64,000 nt of DNA, from assembly GCF_002804005.1 (NCBI RefSeq), contig NZ_CP024965.1:434001-498000 (forward strand). Direction: 5' to 3'. Source of the DNA: Williamsoniiplasma somnilux (lineage in GTDB: Bacteria; Bacillota_I; Bacilli_A; Mycoplasmatales; Mycoplasmataceae). This document shows positions 1-10,737 of the stretch, piece after piece (the first letter of the stretch is position 1; every line of letters begins with the position of its first letter). The translations under genes and the position numbers were made by a program. The notes beneath the pieces are model-generated. The model ran no database searches. It saw only the letters and a program-made list of their open reading frames with translations, and was not told the origin of the DNA.

Positions 1-261
1 TTTTATGGAATCGGAGTTTGTTTAACTCGTATTGTTAAAGCTGTTTTAAGAGACGAAATGGTTACTTTAATGGTTGGAGCAAAATTAAATGGGGAATTCA
101 ACAATAAAGATGTTTATACTGGAGTTCCTGCAATCATTGGTAAAGATGGATGAAGTGAAATTATCAATTGAGATTTAACCAAAAAAGAACAAGAACAATT
201 CAATGCTTCTTGTTCAACTTTAAAAGAATCGATTGCAAAAGCTGAAGTAGCAATAAAATAA
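1..261 (+). CDS. ldh: L-lactate dehydrogenase, C-terminal part (cut by window start)
   Basis: The last 86 residues of an L-lactate dehydrogenase, the enzyme that reduces pyruvate to lactate and regenerates NAD+ in fermentation. The visible part carries the family's C-terminal substrate-binding region: GIGVCLTRIVKA, then a short hydrophobic strand, a Gly/Asn turn and VYTGVPAIIGKDG, followed by the closing amphipathic helix. Two in-frame TGA codons are read as Trp. A stem-loop terminator follows directly. Malate dehydrogenase is the nearest alternative, but the VYTGVPAIIG segment and helix fit LDH better. Confidence 0.85.
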
Positions 262-273
262 TTTAAAATCTTT

Positions 274-297
274 AAAACCTTTTTACAAAAGGTTTTT
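274..297 (+). terminator. Rho-independent terminator after ldh
   Basis: Stem AAAACCTTTT (274-283) pairs with AAAAGGTTTT (287-296) around the loop TAC, followed by a T-rich tract. It lies 12 nt after the ldh stop. Confidence 0.8.
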
Positions 298-329
298 ATT
301 TTGATTAAGATAATATTTTGCATTTTAGA

Positions 330-335
330 TATAAT
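330..335 (+). promoter_or_regulatory. -10 element (TATAAT) of the acidic-protein gene
   Basis: A consensus TATAAT about 27 nt before the ATG at 362, in the AT-rich gap after the ldh terminator. No convincing -35 box is visible. Confidence 0.5.
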
Positions 336-361
336 TATATTAGACGCAAGGAGCAAAACAC

Positions 362-1522
362 ATGAAAAGACATATAGATGAATATTTGACACCAAAGATA
401 AGAACTAGAATCCTTGAATTAGTGGGATTAAATCTTGATGAAAATTCTGTTATGTCGTTAATGTCTAATGAACTTTTTGCTTTTGAAGAATACATGCTTG
501 ATGAAACTATTCGCTTCACTAAGTACTTAATTTGACTTAAGGATAAAAATAAAAATACTGACAGAGCTTTTGAAAAATATAAAGAAAAAACAGGTCAAAA
601 CATTTCTAAATTTGAAAACACCAATAAATCAACAATTAGTCGTGAAGAACAAGAAAATTACGAAATGAAAATGAATCAACGTCGTAAAGAACAAGCAAGA
701 ATTGATGCTTTATCCGCATCAGTAAATCATAACAAATTAAAAGATATCGATAAATTAGAATCAGAAATTGAAGCTGAAATTACACATAAAAACGAATTTA
801 CTGAAACTGTAGATAAACTTTTTGGAGAATTAAGCGATGAAGAATTAGAAGCAACTTTTTCATCTTTAATTGAAAATAAAAATGAAAGCAAAATGTTTAA
901 TGAAACAATCTCTTCATTTTTAGCCGAATTAGAGATGCCAGTTGAAGAAGACGCTTATGGTGCTGATGAAACTTTAGCTTTTGAAGATAAACTAAATATT
1001 TTTGCTAAAACTCCGGATTTAAATGATGTTGAATTTAATGAAACAATTAACAACGTTGATTTAGGTGAAGAAAGTTTCAAAGAAATTAACCTTAACGAAG
1101 AAACAAAAATTAAAGAAATTTCTTTTGAAAACATCATTAAGCAAGCAACAATTGTTGAGCAACAAGAATTAGACACTGAAGAATCAATTTCTTTTGAAGA
1201 TAATAATACTCAAACTATTGAAGAATCAATGTTTGCTGAAAATGAATTTGATGATATTTCAGCAGTGAATCTAGATGAAATTACAAAAACGTTGGGATTA
1301 GATAATCGAGAAAAGATAACATTTGCTGATGTTTTTTCAAATGATCATGAAGATAAAACAGTTAAAGTCAATGAAGACATAAGTTCTAATAAAAATGAGG
1401 AAACTTTTTCAAGCACAATTGATGCTTTTAACTTTTTGGATAAAATGGAATCAAAATATGATGATATTCTAAAAGAAGAAACAATAATAGATAATGATGA
1501 TGATGATGATGAAGAGAAATAA
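362..1522 (+). CDS. Hypothetical strongly acidic protein (386 aa)
   Basis: Family not recognised. The ATG at 362 is chosen because AAGGAG lies just upstream (about 346-351) and the frame stays open from there; a Met at 665 would drop the N-terminal domain. Residues 1 to about 100 (MKRHIDEYLTPKIRTRILEL onwards) look like a folded helical domain with one TGA-coded Trp. The rest is rich in Glu, Asp and Asn with loose repeats of the type (F/I)xETI/xSS, and ends in a run of five Asp plus Glu-Glu-Lys. No signal peptide or membrane segment is visible, so it is probably cytoplasmic. It stands alone between two terminators. Confidence 0.8.
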
Positions 1523-1539
1523 TATTCCTCTTCTTTTTT
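1511..1539 (+). terminator. Terminator overlapping the end of the acidic-protein gene
   Basis: GAAGAG (1511-1516) pairs with CTCTTC (1528-1533) and is followed by six T. The left arm is part of the last codons. Confidence 0.65.
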
Positions 1540-1605
1540 GTTAAAAAAATAAATAAAATCATTAATAAATAAGTTATAATTTAAAAGAATTGGAGTTGAG
1601 AATTA

Positions 1606-1770
1606 ATGGCAAGTGTTATCGTACACGAAGGAGAGCCAATTGAAAAAGCATTAAAACGCTTTCAAAAGGTTGCCTCAGCAAATAAAGCTGAAGCTCGTAA
1701 ACGTGAATATCACTTAAGTAAAAAAGAAAAAAGAATTTACAAACAAAAACAAAACCGTAAATTTAAATAA
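1606..1770 (+). CDS. rpsU: 30S ribosomal protein S21
   Basis: A 54-residue basic protein beginning MASVIVHEGEPIEKAL and ending in a Lys/Arg-rich tail, the full length and shape of bacterial S21, which sits near the anti-Shine-Dalgarno end of 16S rRNA in the 30S subunit. GGAG lies at 1592-1595, 10 nt before the ATG, and a TATAAT -10 sequence at 1575-1580. It is a single-gene unit closed by a strong terminator. Confidence 0.95.
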   Translation: MASVIVHEGEPIEKALKRFQKVASANKAEARKREYHLSKKEKRIYKQKQNRKFK

Positions 1771-1801
1771 TTTTTTACATTAGTTGATTTATCAAAACTT
1801 T

Positions 1802-1827
1802 AAAAACGAACTTTGGTTCGTTTTTTT
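1802..1827 (+). terminator. Terminator after rpsU
   Basis: Perfect 10-bp stem AAAAACGAAC / GTTCGTTTTT with loop TTTG (1812-1815) and a run of T. Confidence 0.9.
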
Positions 1828-1856
1828 ATTTTTTTCTAATCTATATTGGGGGTCTT

Positions 1857-2426
1857 ATGATTGAATATATTATCGGTAAAGTAATTGATTTAAATCAACA
1901 ACAGATTGTCATAGAAAATAATAAACAAGGTTTTGTGTATAACTTAATAAAACCAATAAACATAGAAAAAAATAAACTTGAAAATTTAAAACTTTTTACT
2001 TGTGAAATAACAAATGAATTCATCAATGAATGTTATGCTTGTGAAAATAAAGAAATTAGAGATTGATTCAAAAGTTTATTGCAAATAAAAACAGTAGGTC
2101 CTAAAACGGCGCTTTTAATTTTAAACATTTTAGAATTAGATGAGCTGAAAACAATAGTTAGAAATAATGACTTAGACTCATTGTTAAAAATTAAAGGTGT
2201 AGGAAGTTTTACTGCCAAAATTATTATTAGTGAGTTAAACAAAATTTATTTTGCAAAAAAAATGACATTAAGACAGGAAAAAGTTATTACATCACTTATT
2301 AAGTTAGGTTTTAAATCAAAAGATATATATCAAGCACTTCAAGAAATTGATAGTAATTGTGATTTAGAAACAATGACAAAGTTGACATTAGAAAGAGTAA
2401 GTAACAATGCAATTACAAGACTTTAG
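1857..2426 (+). CDS. ruvA: Holliday junction helicase subunit RuvA
   Basis: RuvA tetramers bind the four-way junction and load the RuvB motor. The 189-aa product starts MIEYIIGKVIDLN, the usual OB-fold start. Two helix-hairpin-helix motifs follow: IKTVGPKTALLILN (about residues 75-88) and IKGVGSFTAKIIISELN (about 108-124). The C-terminal part (VITSLIKLGFKSKDIYQAL) is the RuvB-contacting domain III. A TGA Trp just before the first HhH splits the frame under the standard code. GGGGG precedes the ATG. The end overlaps ruvB by 20 nt, so the two are translationally coupled. Confidence 0.95.
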
Positions 2427-3357
2427 ACCCGCAACTTGAGATGAATATCTTGGTCAAAAACAAATAATCAATAATCTAAAAGTTTATGTTGAAGCTAATA
2501 AAATTAAACAAACTGCTCTTGATCATATTTTGATTCATGGACCAAGTGGGATGGGTAAAACTTCATTAGCTTATTTAATTGCCAAAATTTTAAAAACTAA
2601 ACTTATTTTTCTAAATGGACCTAGTTTGCAAAAACCTAGTGATGTTATTTCAATACTTTCAAGCATCAAAGAAAATAATATTCTCTTTATAGATGAAATA
2701 CACGCTATCAATAAAGAAGTTTTAGAAGTTTTGTATCCTGTTTTAGAAGAAAATAAAATGAGTATCATTATAGGTAAAGATTACAATTCTAAAGTCATTA
2801 ATCTTAAACTTCCTCCGTTTACTTTAATCGGAGCTACAACAGAAATTAATCGTTTAGCCTTTCCGTTTATTAATAGATTTCCAATAAATTTTGAATTAAC
2901 AAATTATAACGAAGATGAAATTACACAAATCGTCTTGAATATTGCAGATAAAATTTCTTTAAAATTAGATTTAAAAATCGCCAAGTTAATTGCAAATTAT
3001 TCCAGAAAGATCCCGCGAGTATCGATAAATTTGCTTAAAAGAATTAGTGATTTTAGTATTACTTATAACAAAACTGAGATTACAACGGAATTTGTTATAA
3101 ATGTTTTTAAGGAAATGGGAATTTATGAATTAGGTTTAACAAAAAAAGATTTAGAGTATTTATTTTTATTAAAAGAACACAATGTAATGGGAATTGAAAC
3201 CATTAGTCAAGTACTTAACACTTCAACACCAAACGTTCTAAATTTTATTGAACCATTGTTATTGCAAGAAAAATTAATAATTAAAACTTATAAAGGTAGA
3301 AAGATCACTAATCAAGGAATAATGTATTTGGATAAAATAAAAACCGTTAATTTTTAA
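2407..3357 (+). CDS. ruvB: Holliday junction helicase motor RuvB
   Basis: A 316-aa AAA+ ATPase that drives branch migration with RuvA. Start MQLQDFRPATWDEYLGQ is the family's N-terminus; the ATG lies inside the end of ruvA. Walker A is GPSGMGKT (residues 45-52), Walker B FIDEIH (94-99), and sensor 1 LIGATTE. The usual PLRDRFG segment with the arginine finger reads FPFINRFPINF. The winged-helix domain is at the C-terminus (ISQVLNTSTPNVLNFIEPLL). It is only slightly shorter than typical RuvB. No ruvC is seen, as expected in Mollicutes. Confidence 0.95.
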
Positions 3358-3367
3358 TTAACGGTTT
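3341..3367. terminator. Bidirectional terminator between ruvB and the convergent gene
   Basis: Perfect 10-bp inverted repeat AAACCGTTAA / TTAACGGTTT with a T-rich loop, covering the last codons of both convergent genes. Confidence 0.75.
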
Positions 3368-4169
3368 GGTCAATAACTTTATTTAAATCAATTGCTAAAT
3401 CAATTGCTAATTTTAATGAAGTTACAGCAGCTAATGTTCTACTATAAATAATTATCTCATCTTTATTTTTGGCATTATTGAAATCTTGAACATCTGTTAA
3501 ATTTGCAAATATGTCTTGAGACTTAAAATTCAATAAATAACGATTGATGATTTCGATCGCCTTTTTCTTGATTTCTCAAGTTTTACTATTTTTGATTTGT
3601 TCAAACTCAACAATAATGTTTTCGATGTCATTAGGATTTTTAGAAATAAATTCATTTAAAGTTTCTAATCATTTTTCTAATGATTTATTTAATAAATAAT
3701 TTAAATCCTCAATTTCCATTTCTAATAATTGAGTTTCTTTACCTAATTTTAGTTCTACTTCTTCAAATTTATCAATAACATCAATTGCCATTGCAAAAGT
3801 TGAACCAAATTGAACTTTCAACATCATTTTAATTACCGATTCTCCATTTTGTAAAAATTGAGTCATAGTATCAAAGGAAATTTGATTATTTTTAAACATT
3901 ACTTCATTTGAATTAAATTCATTTTTCTTGCAATAAATTTTAATTTCTTCTACATTTTTTAAAAGTTTTAATTCAGATATAACACTTTGAATACCACTCT
4001 CAATTTCTAAATCTGATGCTCCGGCTTGAATTAAAATTGGTAATTCATTAGTCATTTGTACAAATTCTGATCTTACACTTTGTGATCTTTCGCTAACTAA
4101 ATCAACAAATCATTTAACTATTGTCTGATCGAACAAACTTTTTATTGTAGATTCTTTACTTATTATCAT
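3354..4169 (-). CDS. Hypothetical helical protein (271 aa)
   Basis: Not recognised. The product starts MIISKESTIKSLFDQTIVKW; AAGGAGA sits 5-6 nt before the ATG, and two TGA codons are read as Trp. It looks almost entirely alpha-helical, with heptad-like Leu/Ile spacing and a mixed charge. The central part (SVIKMMLKVQFGSTFAMAIDVIDKFEEVELKL) includes a small-residue patch but no obvious membrane span or signal peptide. It is divergent from the exonuclease-like gene at 4257 and ends in the terminator shared with ruvB. A structural or cytoskeletal role is possible but unsupported. Confidence 0.75.
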
Positions 4170-4256
4170 GATTTCTCCTTTGATTATGTAATTATTATAC
4201 AATTATATTTGCTTGCAATTTGTTAAAATAATAAGTAGAGCAATTAAGAGGTTAGT

Positions 4257-5183
4257 GTGAAAAACAATTCCATACAAAAGAAAGGTGATCGTTATTACTT
4301 AAACGATCATCAGTATTTTTATTTAAACAAAGATACTGTGTTAAAAGATTTTAAAACAATTAAATTTCCTGCAATAATAATGGACACAGAGTTTTTTAAC
4401 AAATCTCATGAAACTAATGGGAACAAATCAAATTTATATAATGAAATAAATAAAGATTTAGTCTATATATTACAATATTCATTTGCTAAAAATTTTAGAG
4501 AAATTTATGAAAGAAAAAACACCAAATCTATTAAATCATTAACAATTAAAAGAAGTTATAAAGATGAAAAATATAATTTTAAAAAACAATACAAAGCAAT
4601 GATGAATTCTTTTATTAATATGTGTATTGGCAAGGGAATAAAAACTTTAATTTTTGCAGGTGCAGCAAATGATAAAAAAATAATTTCATCATGAATTAAT
4701 AGTAATAAAAAAATATTGAATAATAAAAAAACAGAGTTATTTGTTTTGGACGAAAAAACACAAGATTATTCGGTTAACAGTTTTGATATCTATAATATTT
4801 TAGAAAACGCACTGTCTTTTTCTAATTACACTTCTGAAGGACTAGAATTTTACAAAAAGCAAAATTTAGAAAAAGGTAAAGTTGGAGAAGATACAATCAG
4901 TTTACCTTCTTTGAAAAAATTTTTTGATTATTTTAATAACATTTTTGATCTTAAAAAATTTGAAGAATCAGATGATATTTACAAATTATGTTGTTCTGCT
5001 TTAAAATTTTTTTCCGCAAACACGATGCATTATGATGAATTTATTAAATTAAATAAAGATGTGAATAAAGCTAAAATTCATTGTTATAACGATGTTTTGA
5101 AATTATTGTATTTAATAAAATTTTTATTTGCTTTCACTAATTTTGAAGATATCAACAATAAATACCTTAAAGGAGATATTTAA
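4257..5183 (+). CDS. Probable DEDDh-type 3'-5' exonuclease (308 aa)
   Basis: The GTG start at 4257 follows AAGAGG with good spacing. The sequence shows the acidic pattern of the RNase T/DnaQ fold: D43 and E45 in IIMDTEFF (motif I), D139 in FAGAANDKKII (motif II) and H275/D279 in IHCYNDVLKLL (motif III). Members of this superfamily remove nucleotides from 3' ends of DNA or RNA using two metal ions. Polymerase domains are absent, so a free-standing exonuclease is most likely; the substrate cannot be told. The stop overlaps the yqeH start by one base (TAATG), so it is co-translated with a ribosome-assembly GTPase, which makes RNA a reasonable guess. Confidence 0.7.
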
Positions 5184-6298
5184 TGAAAAAATGTTCGGGT
5201 TGTGGATCTGTTTTGCAATCAACTAATGAAAAAACAATTGGTTATGTAAAAAATATAGATGCAAATTATTGTTTGAGATGCTTTAGAATAAAACATTACA
5301 ATGATTTAATAAATCAAGATTTAGATCCTAAATTATTTTTGCAAAGCATTATAAATATATGCAATATAAATAAAAAAAACAAATTTTATTATGTTTTAGA
5401 CATCTTTGATTTAGAAAATTCAAGAATCTTTGATTTAGAAAAAATAATCGCAAAACATGAAGTTGTTATTTTAATAAATAAAATTGATTTACTTCCTAGA
5501 TCAGTTAAAAAAACTAAAATAAAAAAATATATTGAAGATTACTTTAAAGAAACACCATTAAACAATGCAAAAGTGATGTTAACAACTAAAAGAAATGGTA
5601 AATATATTGAAATTTTAGAAAAAGAAATTTTAAAATTTGACGGTGATCAATATTTTATAGGCAGCTCTAATGTTGGTAAAACATCTTTAATTAATGCAAT
5701 TTTAAAATATAGCAACAAACCAGCAGTTGGAGTGGAATCTAAGTTTTTTAATACAACTTTGGATTTAATTGAAATAATTATTGCAAAAAACAAGAAAATT
5801 TTTGATACACCCGGTGTTTCGAGAACTAATTCTTTGGCATTAGCTACAGATCCAAAACAATGAAAATATTTTTATTTCAAAAAAGAAGTTAAACAATATA
5901 GCTACCAATTAGAACAAAAACAAGCGATTATTTTTGGTTCTGTTGTTTGAATTGAATTTGTTTTTGCAACCAATGTTAAAAATAGCATACATGTGTATGC
6001 GAATCCTGAAATAAATTTACATAGAACAAAAATAAGTAATGCATTTGACTATATTGATAGAAACTATAACATTATATTTCCGCAATCTAGTAATTCAAAA
6101 TTATTAAATGTTTTTAAAGAGGAAATTTTAATTCAAAGTAAATATAAATCATCTGAAAAACTAGATATTTTATTGCCTGGTTTGGGTTGAATTAATTTTA
6201 ATGCAAAAGAAGTTAAACAAGTGAATATCTTTGTTAATTCAAATACAGATAACAAGAATAATTATTATAATTTTCAAGTAAGAAAAGCACTTATATAG
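5183..6298 (+). CDS. yqeH: Ribosome biogenesis GTPase YqeH (circularly permuted)
   Basis: A 371-aa permuted GTPase required in relatives for 30S subunit assembly. An N-terminal zinc finger has CSGC (C4, C7) and CLRC (C30, C33). G4 NKID (99-102) precedes G1 GSSNVGKTS (160-168), and G3 DTPG follows near residue 209. That motif order is diagnostic of the YlqF/YqeH/RsgA class. A C-terminal domain of about 150 residues follows. TGA codes for several Trp, which breaks the frame under the standard code. It is coupled to the upstream exonuclease-like gene. Confidence 0.93.
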
Positions 6299-6310
6299 TG
6301 CCTTTTTTTA
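6283..6310 (+). terminator. Terminator at the end of yqeH
   Basis: GCACT (6287-6291) pairs with AGTGC (6297-6301), flanked by A and T runs. The stop codon lies within the hairpin. Confidence 0.75.
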
Positions 6311-6380
6311 TATTTTTAATATGGTATTAAAAGGTAATTAATCTATAATAAAAGAGAATAGATTTTAACAAGGGGTAAAT

Positions 6381-7340
6381 ATGAAAAAAGTATTGGGTAT
6401 AGATCTTGGAGGAACCTCAGCTAAAGTTGGAGTCGTTAATCAATTTGGTGAGATAGAAAAATCATTAATTATAAAAAACGATAGCGATAATTTATTGGTT
6501 AATATATATAATCAAACGCTTATTGCTTTAGAAAATTGAGGATATGATTATGCTATTGATATCGAGAGAATTGGTTTCGCAACACCGGGATTTTTAGATC
6601 ACGAAGAAGGAATTGTTAGAATTTCAGGAAATTTAGGTTGAAGAGATTTTGATTTAAAGTCTCAATTAGAAGCGATTTTTGTAACTAAACCTATATCTGT
6701 TTTAAATGATGCAAATGCAGCGGCATTAGGTGAATTTTGAACAGGTGCTGCTTCAACTTATAATTCTGAAATATTTTATACGTTAGGAACAGGAATTGGG
6801 GGAGCTATTGTAATTGATGGTAAATTAATTTCTGGAGAAAACGGTTTTGCAGGAGAATTTGGCCATGGTGGTCACATGCAAACTAAATTTTCATGCAACT
6901 GTGGTTTGAGATATTGTTTAGAACCTTCTGCATCTGTTGTTAGAATAGCTAACGAAATTGAAAAAGAAGTTAAAAATAATCCAAGATCATCTTTAACCAA
7001 ATACTTTAAAAATATTAAAGAATTTAATTTTAAATCTATATCAGAAGCTTATATTAAAGCTGGTAAACCCGTTGAAATTAAAGATTTTTTATTAGATTCT
7101 TGAAAACCTCTATTTTCTCATATGTCAATAATGATAGGTGCTTTAAATCCAAAAGCAATCATCATTGGTGGTGGTGCTAGCGCTATGGGTCAACCTTTAA
7201 TTGAAATTTTTGAAGAAGGTTTAAGTCCATTTATTTTAAATATTTACAAAGGCAAAATACGAATAGAAATTGCAAAACTTGGAAACGAAGCAGGTATTGT
7301 AGGTGCTGCTTACTATGCAATAAATAATTGAGAATATTAA
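6381..7340 (+). CDS. glcK: ROK-family glucokinase
   Basis: Phosphorylates glucose (or a related hexose) with ATP at the entry of glycolysis. The 319-aa product starts MKKVLGIDLGGTSAKVGVV, the phosphate-binding loop of the ROK/ASKHA fold. LNDANAAALGE holds the catalytic Asp, and LGTGIGGAIVIDG the second phosphate loop. The zinc motif reads GHGGH then CNCGLRYCLE; the usual CxCGxxGCxE has Tyr in place of the Gly before the last Cys, but all ligands remain. AAGGGG precedes the ATG, and a TATAAT lies at 6344-6349. Glucose is the best guess; N-acetylmannosamine or fructose kinases share the fold. DUF896 and transketolase genes follow closely. Confidence 0.88.
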
Positions 7341-7343
7341 ATT

Positions 7344-7586
7344 ATGAATATAAGTAAAATGACAATTGAAGAAATTGTTAAAGAAATAAATAATTTTTTT
7401 GAAATTTCTAAAAAAAAGGAACTAACTAAAGAAGAAAAAAATATTCGTGACGAATTGCGAAAAACCTACATTAATTCATATAAAGAAAATTTAATATCTA
7501 ATTTAAAAAATATTAAAGTTGTTGATAAAAACGGTAAAGATATTACACCTAGCAAAATTAAAAAACTTAAAGAGGAGAATAAATAA
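7344..7586 (+). CDS. DUF896 (YnzC-like) small protein
   Basis: An 80-aa protein with the DUF896 pattern: an N-terminal helix, KKELTKEEKNIRDELRKTYI, and VVDKNGKDITPSKIKKLK, matching the family's (LT-EE...LR..Y...D..G.D.TP.K). B. subtilis YnzC is the reference. The function is unknown; the fold is a two-helix hairpin. It starts 3 nt after the glucokinase stop and overlaps the transketolase ATG by one base, so it is in the middle of that operon. Confidence 0.88.
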   Translation: MNISKMTIEEIVKEINNFFEISKKKELTKEEKNIRDELRKTYINSYKENLISNLKNIKVVDKNGKDITPSKIKKLKEENK

Positions 7587-9556
7587 TGGTTAACAATAAA
7601 AGCAATGATAATTTAAATGCAATCAGAATTTTGGGAGTACAAGCAGTGAACAAAGCTAATTCAGGGCACCCTGGAATAGTATTAGGAGCTGCACCAATGA
7701 TGTATTCTTTATTTGTTAACAAAATGAATTATAGTTCTAAACATGTAAAATGATTTAATAGAGATCGCTTTGTGTTGTCAGCAGGACATGGTTCAGCATT
7801 ATTGTATTCAACATTACATCTAACTGGATTTAATGTAAAGATTGACGATTTAAAAAACTTTAGACAATGAGGTTCAATTACACCAGGTCACCCAGAAAAA
7901 CACTTAACAGAAGGGGTTGAAGTGACTACAGGACCACTAGGACAAGGTATTGGTATGGCTGTAGGTATGGCTGTTGCAGAATCATTTTTAAGTGTTAAGT
8001 ATAACAAACCCGATTTTGAAATCATTAATCACTATACATACGTTTTATGTGGCGATGGTGATTTACAAGAAGGAGTCGCTCAAGAAGCGATTTCATTCGC
8101 TGGTAAAAATAAATTAAATAAACTTATCTTATTACATGATTCTAATGATGTTCAATTGGATGATTTGGTTAAAGAAGCACAAATAGAAGATCTTCATAAA
8201 CGTTTTGAAGCATCAGGTTGAAATACTATTCTTGTTAAAGACGGTGAAAATATTAATGAAATCGATAAAGCGATTGATGAAGCTAAAAAATCAGATAAGC
8301 CAACATACATTGAAGTTAAAACAATTATTGGTTTAGGAGCTTCAAAACAAGGAACTAGCGCTGTTCACGGAAGTCCTCTTGGAAACGATATATCTAAAGT
8401 TAATGATTACTTTGATTGAAAACATGTTGACTTCACTATTCCTCAATCAGTTACTGATTTTTATCAAAATAACGTAATCAATGTTGGTCAAGATAAATTT
8501 AAAACTTGAGAAAATTTATTCAAAAAATATGAAGTTACTTATAAAAATGAAGCAAAAGAACTTTTGAATGCTATTAACGGTGAATGAAAAATTAACAATG
8601 ATGAAATTAATGAATTAAATTCTGGTAAAACTCAAGCAACTCGTATAAGTTCGGGTTTAATATTTAATTCAATTGCGAAAACAAACCCAACATTAATAGG
8701 AGGATCTGCAGATTTAGCATCTTCTACTAAGATTAAAGGTGTGGATGGCAATTTTTCATCAGAAAATAGAACTGGTAGAAATATCATGTACGGTGTAAGA
8801 GAATTTGGAATGACCACAATCAACAATGGTATGGCTGCTCATGGTGGAGTTTTGCCAGTTGGATCAGGATTCTTTGTTTTTGCTGACTATATGAAACCTG
8901 CGATGCGTTTAGCATCAATCATGAATTTACAAGAATTGTTTATTTTTACTCACGATTCAATTGCTGTTGGAGAAGATGGCCCAACACATGAACCAATTGA
9001 GCAACTTGCGATGTTAAGAGCAATTCCTAATCACAATGTTATTAGACCAGCTGATTTTAATGAAACAGTGGCTGCATATAAAATAGGATTAGAATCAAAA
9101 ACAACTCCAACATCAATCATATTAACAAGACAAGATTTAAAAGAATTACAACACGAAAACGTTTTAGAAAATGTTAAAAAAGGTGCATATATAATTTCTG
9201 ATGTAACTAATCCAAAAATTACTTTAATTGGATCAGGTTCAGAAGTTAGTTTAGCAATTGAAGTTCAAGAATTATTAAATAAAAACGGCATTTTAACAAG
9301 AGTTGTATCAATGCCTTCAATGAATTTATTTGATAAACAAGAACAAAGTTACAAAAATAAAATTATAGATAAAAACACAATTAGAATTTCATTGGAAATG
9401 GGAACTACATTCGGTTGAAGCAAATACACCGGTGATAATGGTTTAAATTTTGGAATTGATAGATTCGGAGAATCTGCACCAGGTAACCTTGTTATTGAAA
9501 AATTTGGGTTTACAGCAAATAATATATACAATGAAATTATGAAGAAAGTTAAATAG
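7586..9556 (+). CDS. tkt: Transketolase
   Basis: A 656-aa thiamine-diphosphate enzyme of the non-oxidative pentose phosphate pathway that moves two-carbon units between sugar phosphates. The cofactor motif is [13 protein letters not shown] followed by LHDSND. Substrate histidines lie in SGHPG and TPGHPEK. The pyrimidine-domain segment [17 protein letters not shown] holds the catalytic Glu region. The C-terminal domain follows ([13 protein letters not shown]). Length is that of the full enzyme. AGGAG precedes the ATG that overlaps the DUF896 stop. Confidence 0.96.
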
Positions 9557-9564
9557 GTTTTAAA

Positions 9565-9822
9565 ATGAATATAGCATTATTAGCAGAATTATCAGGTGGA
9601 GCTTTAATTGGTACTTTAATTGGAGTAATTATAGGAGCTTTATTAGTTGGTGGAATTGCAGGATTCTTTATTACAAGAGCAATTGTAAAAAAACAATTGA
9701 AAGATAATCCACCAATTACAGAAGCTCAAATTAGAGCCATGTACATGAGCATGGGACGTAAACCAAGTGAAGGCGACATTAAAAAAACAATGAACGCCAT
9801 GAAAAACGCTAAGAAAAAATAA
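9565..9822 (+). CDS. UPF0154 membrane protein (YneF-like)
   Basis: An 85-aa protein with one glycine-rich transmembrane helix (about residues 11-38, GALIGTLIGVIIGALLVGG) and a basic cytoplasmic tail with ITEAQIRAMYMSMGRKPSE, the UPF0154 signature. Its function is unknown; the gene often follows tkt in Firmicutes, as it does here 8 nt downstream. The terminator shared with plsY closes the operon. Confidence 0.9.
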   Translation: MNIALLAELSGGALIGTLIGVIIGALLVGGIAGFFITRAIVKKQLKDNPPITEAQIRAMYMSMGRKPSEGDIKKTMNAMKNAKKK

Positions 9823-9825
9823 TAC

Positions 9826-9870
9826 AAAAAAAGAAGCAACAAGTTTTTATCTTTTTTGCTTCTTTTTTTT
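9826..9870. terminator. Bidirectional terminator between UPF0154 gene and plsY
   Basis: AGAAGCAA (9832-9839) pairs with TTGCTTCT (9856-9863), flanked by long A and T runs, so it can stop transcription from both sides. Confidence 0.8.
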
Positions 9871-10686
9871 TGGTTCATGAATATATCTTCTGTATTCTGC
9901 TTTTTGCTCTGGGGTCATCTTTGGGAACGTTTGAGGTTCAATTCTTTTTTTAATTCTCACAATGTTTGGAAAGTGTCTATATGCCAAGATTATTAAAGAT
10001 ATCATAATTATTAAATTTATTTCCAACAATGAATCTGCAAAATAATAACCCGTTAACTCTGATGTCGGAACATGTAAATAATTGATTCAAGCAAATCGCA
10101 TAAATTCTCCATCAGGACCATTTCAAACTAATGATCAAGAATCGTAAGAATTTCACATGTAACTAAACTCGTTAATCCCACTTACTCAAGGCAATCAAAT
10201 AAAAAACAAACCTGTAGAAAGTCCTGCGATAATTGAGGCAATAGAAACTTTTCTTGTATAAGCTGCAAAACTAAATCATAAAATCATAAAAAAGATGAAG
10301 TAGAAAATATTAGAAATAAAAAGTAATCCTAAAAAAGTAGACACTGCTTTGCCTCCTTTGAATTTGTATCAAATTGGTCAACAATGTCCTATTAATACAA
10401 AAAAAGCAGGAATAAAGTAAGATGTTTCGCTAAATAGAGGCAAATTAATTGCAGATAATCCTACTGCAAATAATGCTGTAACAATGACTTTACATCCATC
10501 GAGAAAGGCAACGATAAAGCCTCAAAACTTACCTAGCACTCTTGTTGTGTTCGTGGCTCCAGCATTTCCAGAACCTGTAGTTCTAATGTCAAATCCTTTT
10601 CTTCATTGCACAACGATTATTGAAAAGGAAACAGAGCCTAATAAATAACCGAAGATTGAAGCTAAAATGATACCTAAGAAATTCAT
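9847..10686 (-). CDS. plsY: Acyl-phosphate:glycerol-3-phosphate acyltransferase PlsY
   Basis: Makes lysophosphatidic acid from acyl-phosphate and glycerol-3-phosphate, the first step of phospholipid synthesis, in the membrane. Family motifs are present: GSGNAGATNTTRVLGK (about residues 39-54), IGHCWPIWYKFKGGKA, and a later RH motif (AYRHFPNIVRI). Five or so membrane spans are visible. AGGAG precedes the ATG. At 279 aa it is longer than the usual 190-210: there is an extra Trp-rich loop of about 55 residues (WVSGINEFSYMW to TSELTGYYF) before the last span, and a basic C-terminal tail. Confidence 0.95.
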
Positions 10687-10737
10687 TCAAGATTTCTCCT
10701 TTATACAATAGTGATTATATAATAAGATAATAATGTT

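Noticed and set aside
5183-6298. yqeH as a frameshifted or rearranged GTPase because NKID comes before the P-loop
   Set aside because: Circular permutation of motifs is normal for YqeH/YlqF/RsgA.
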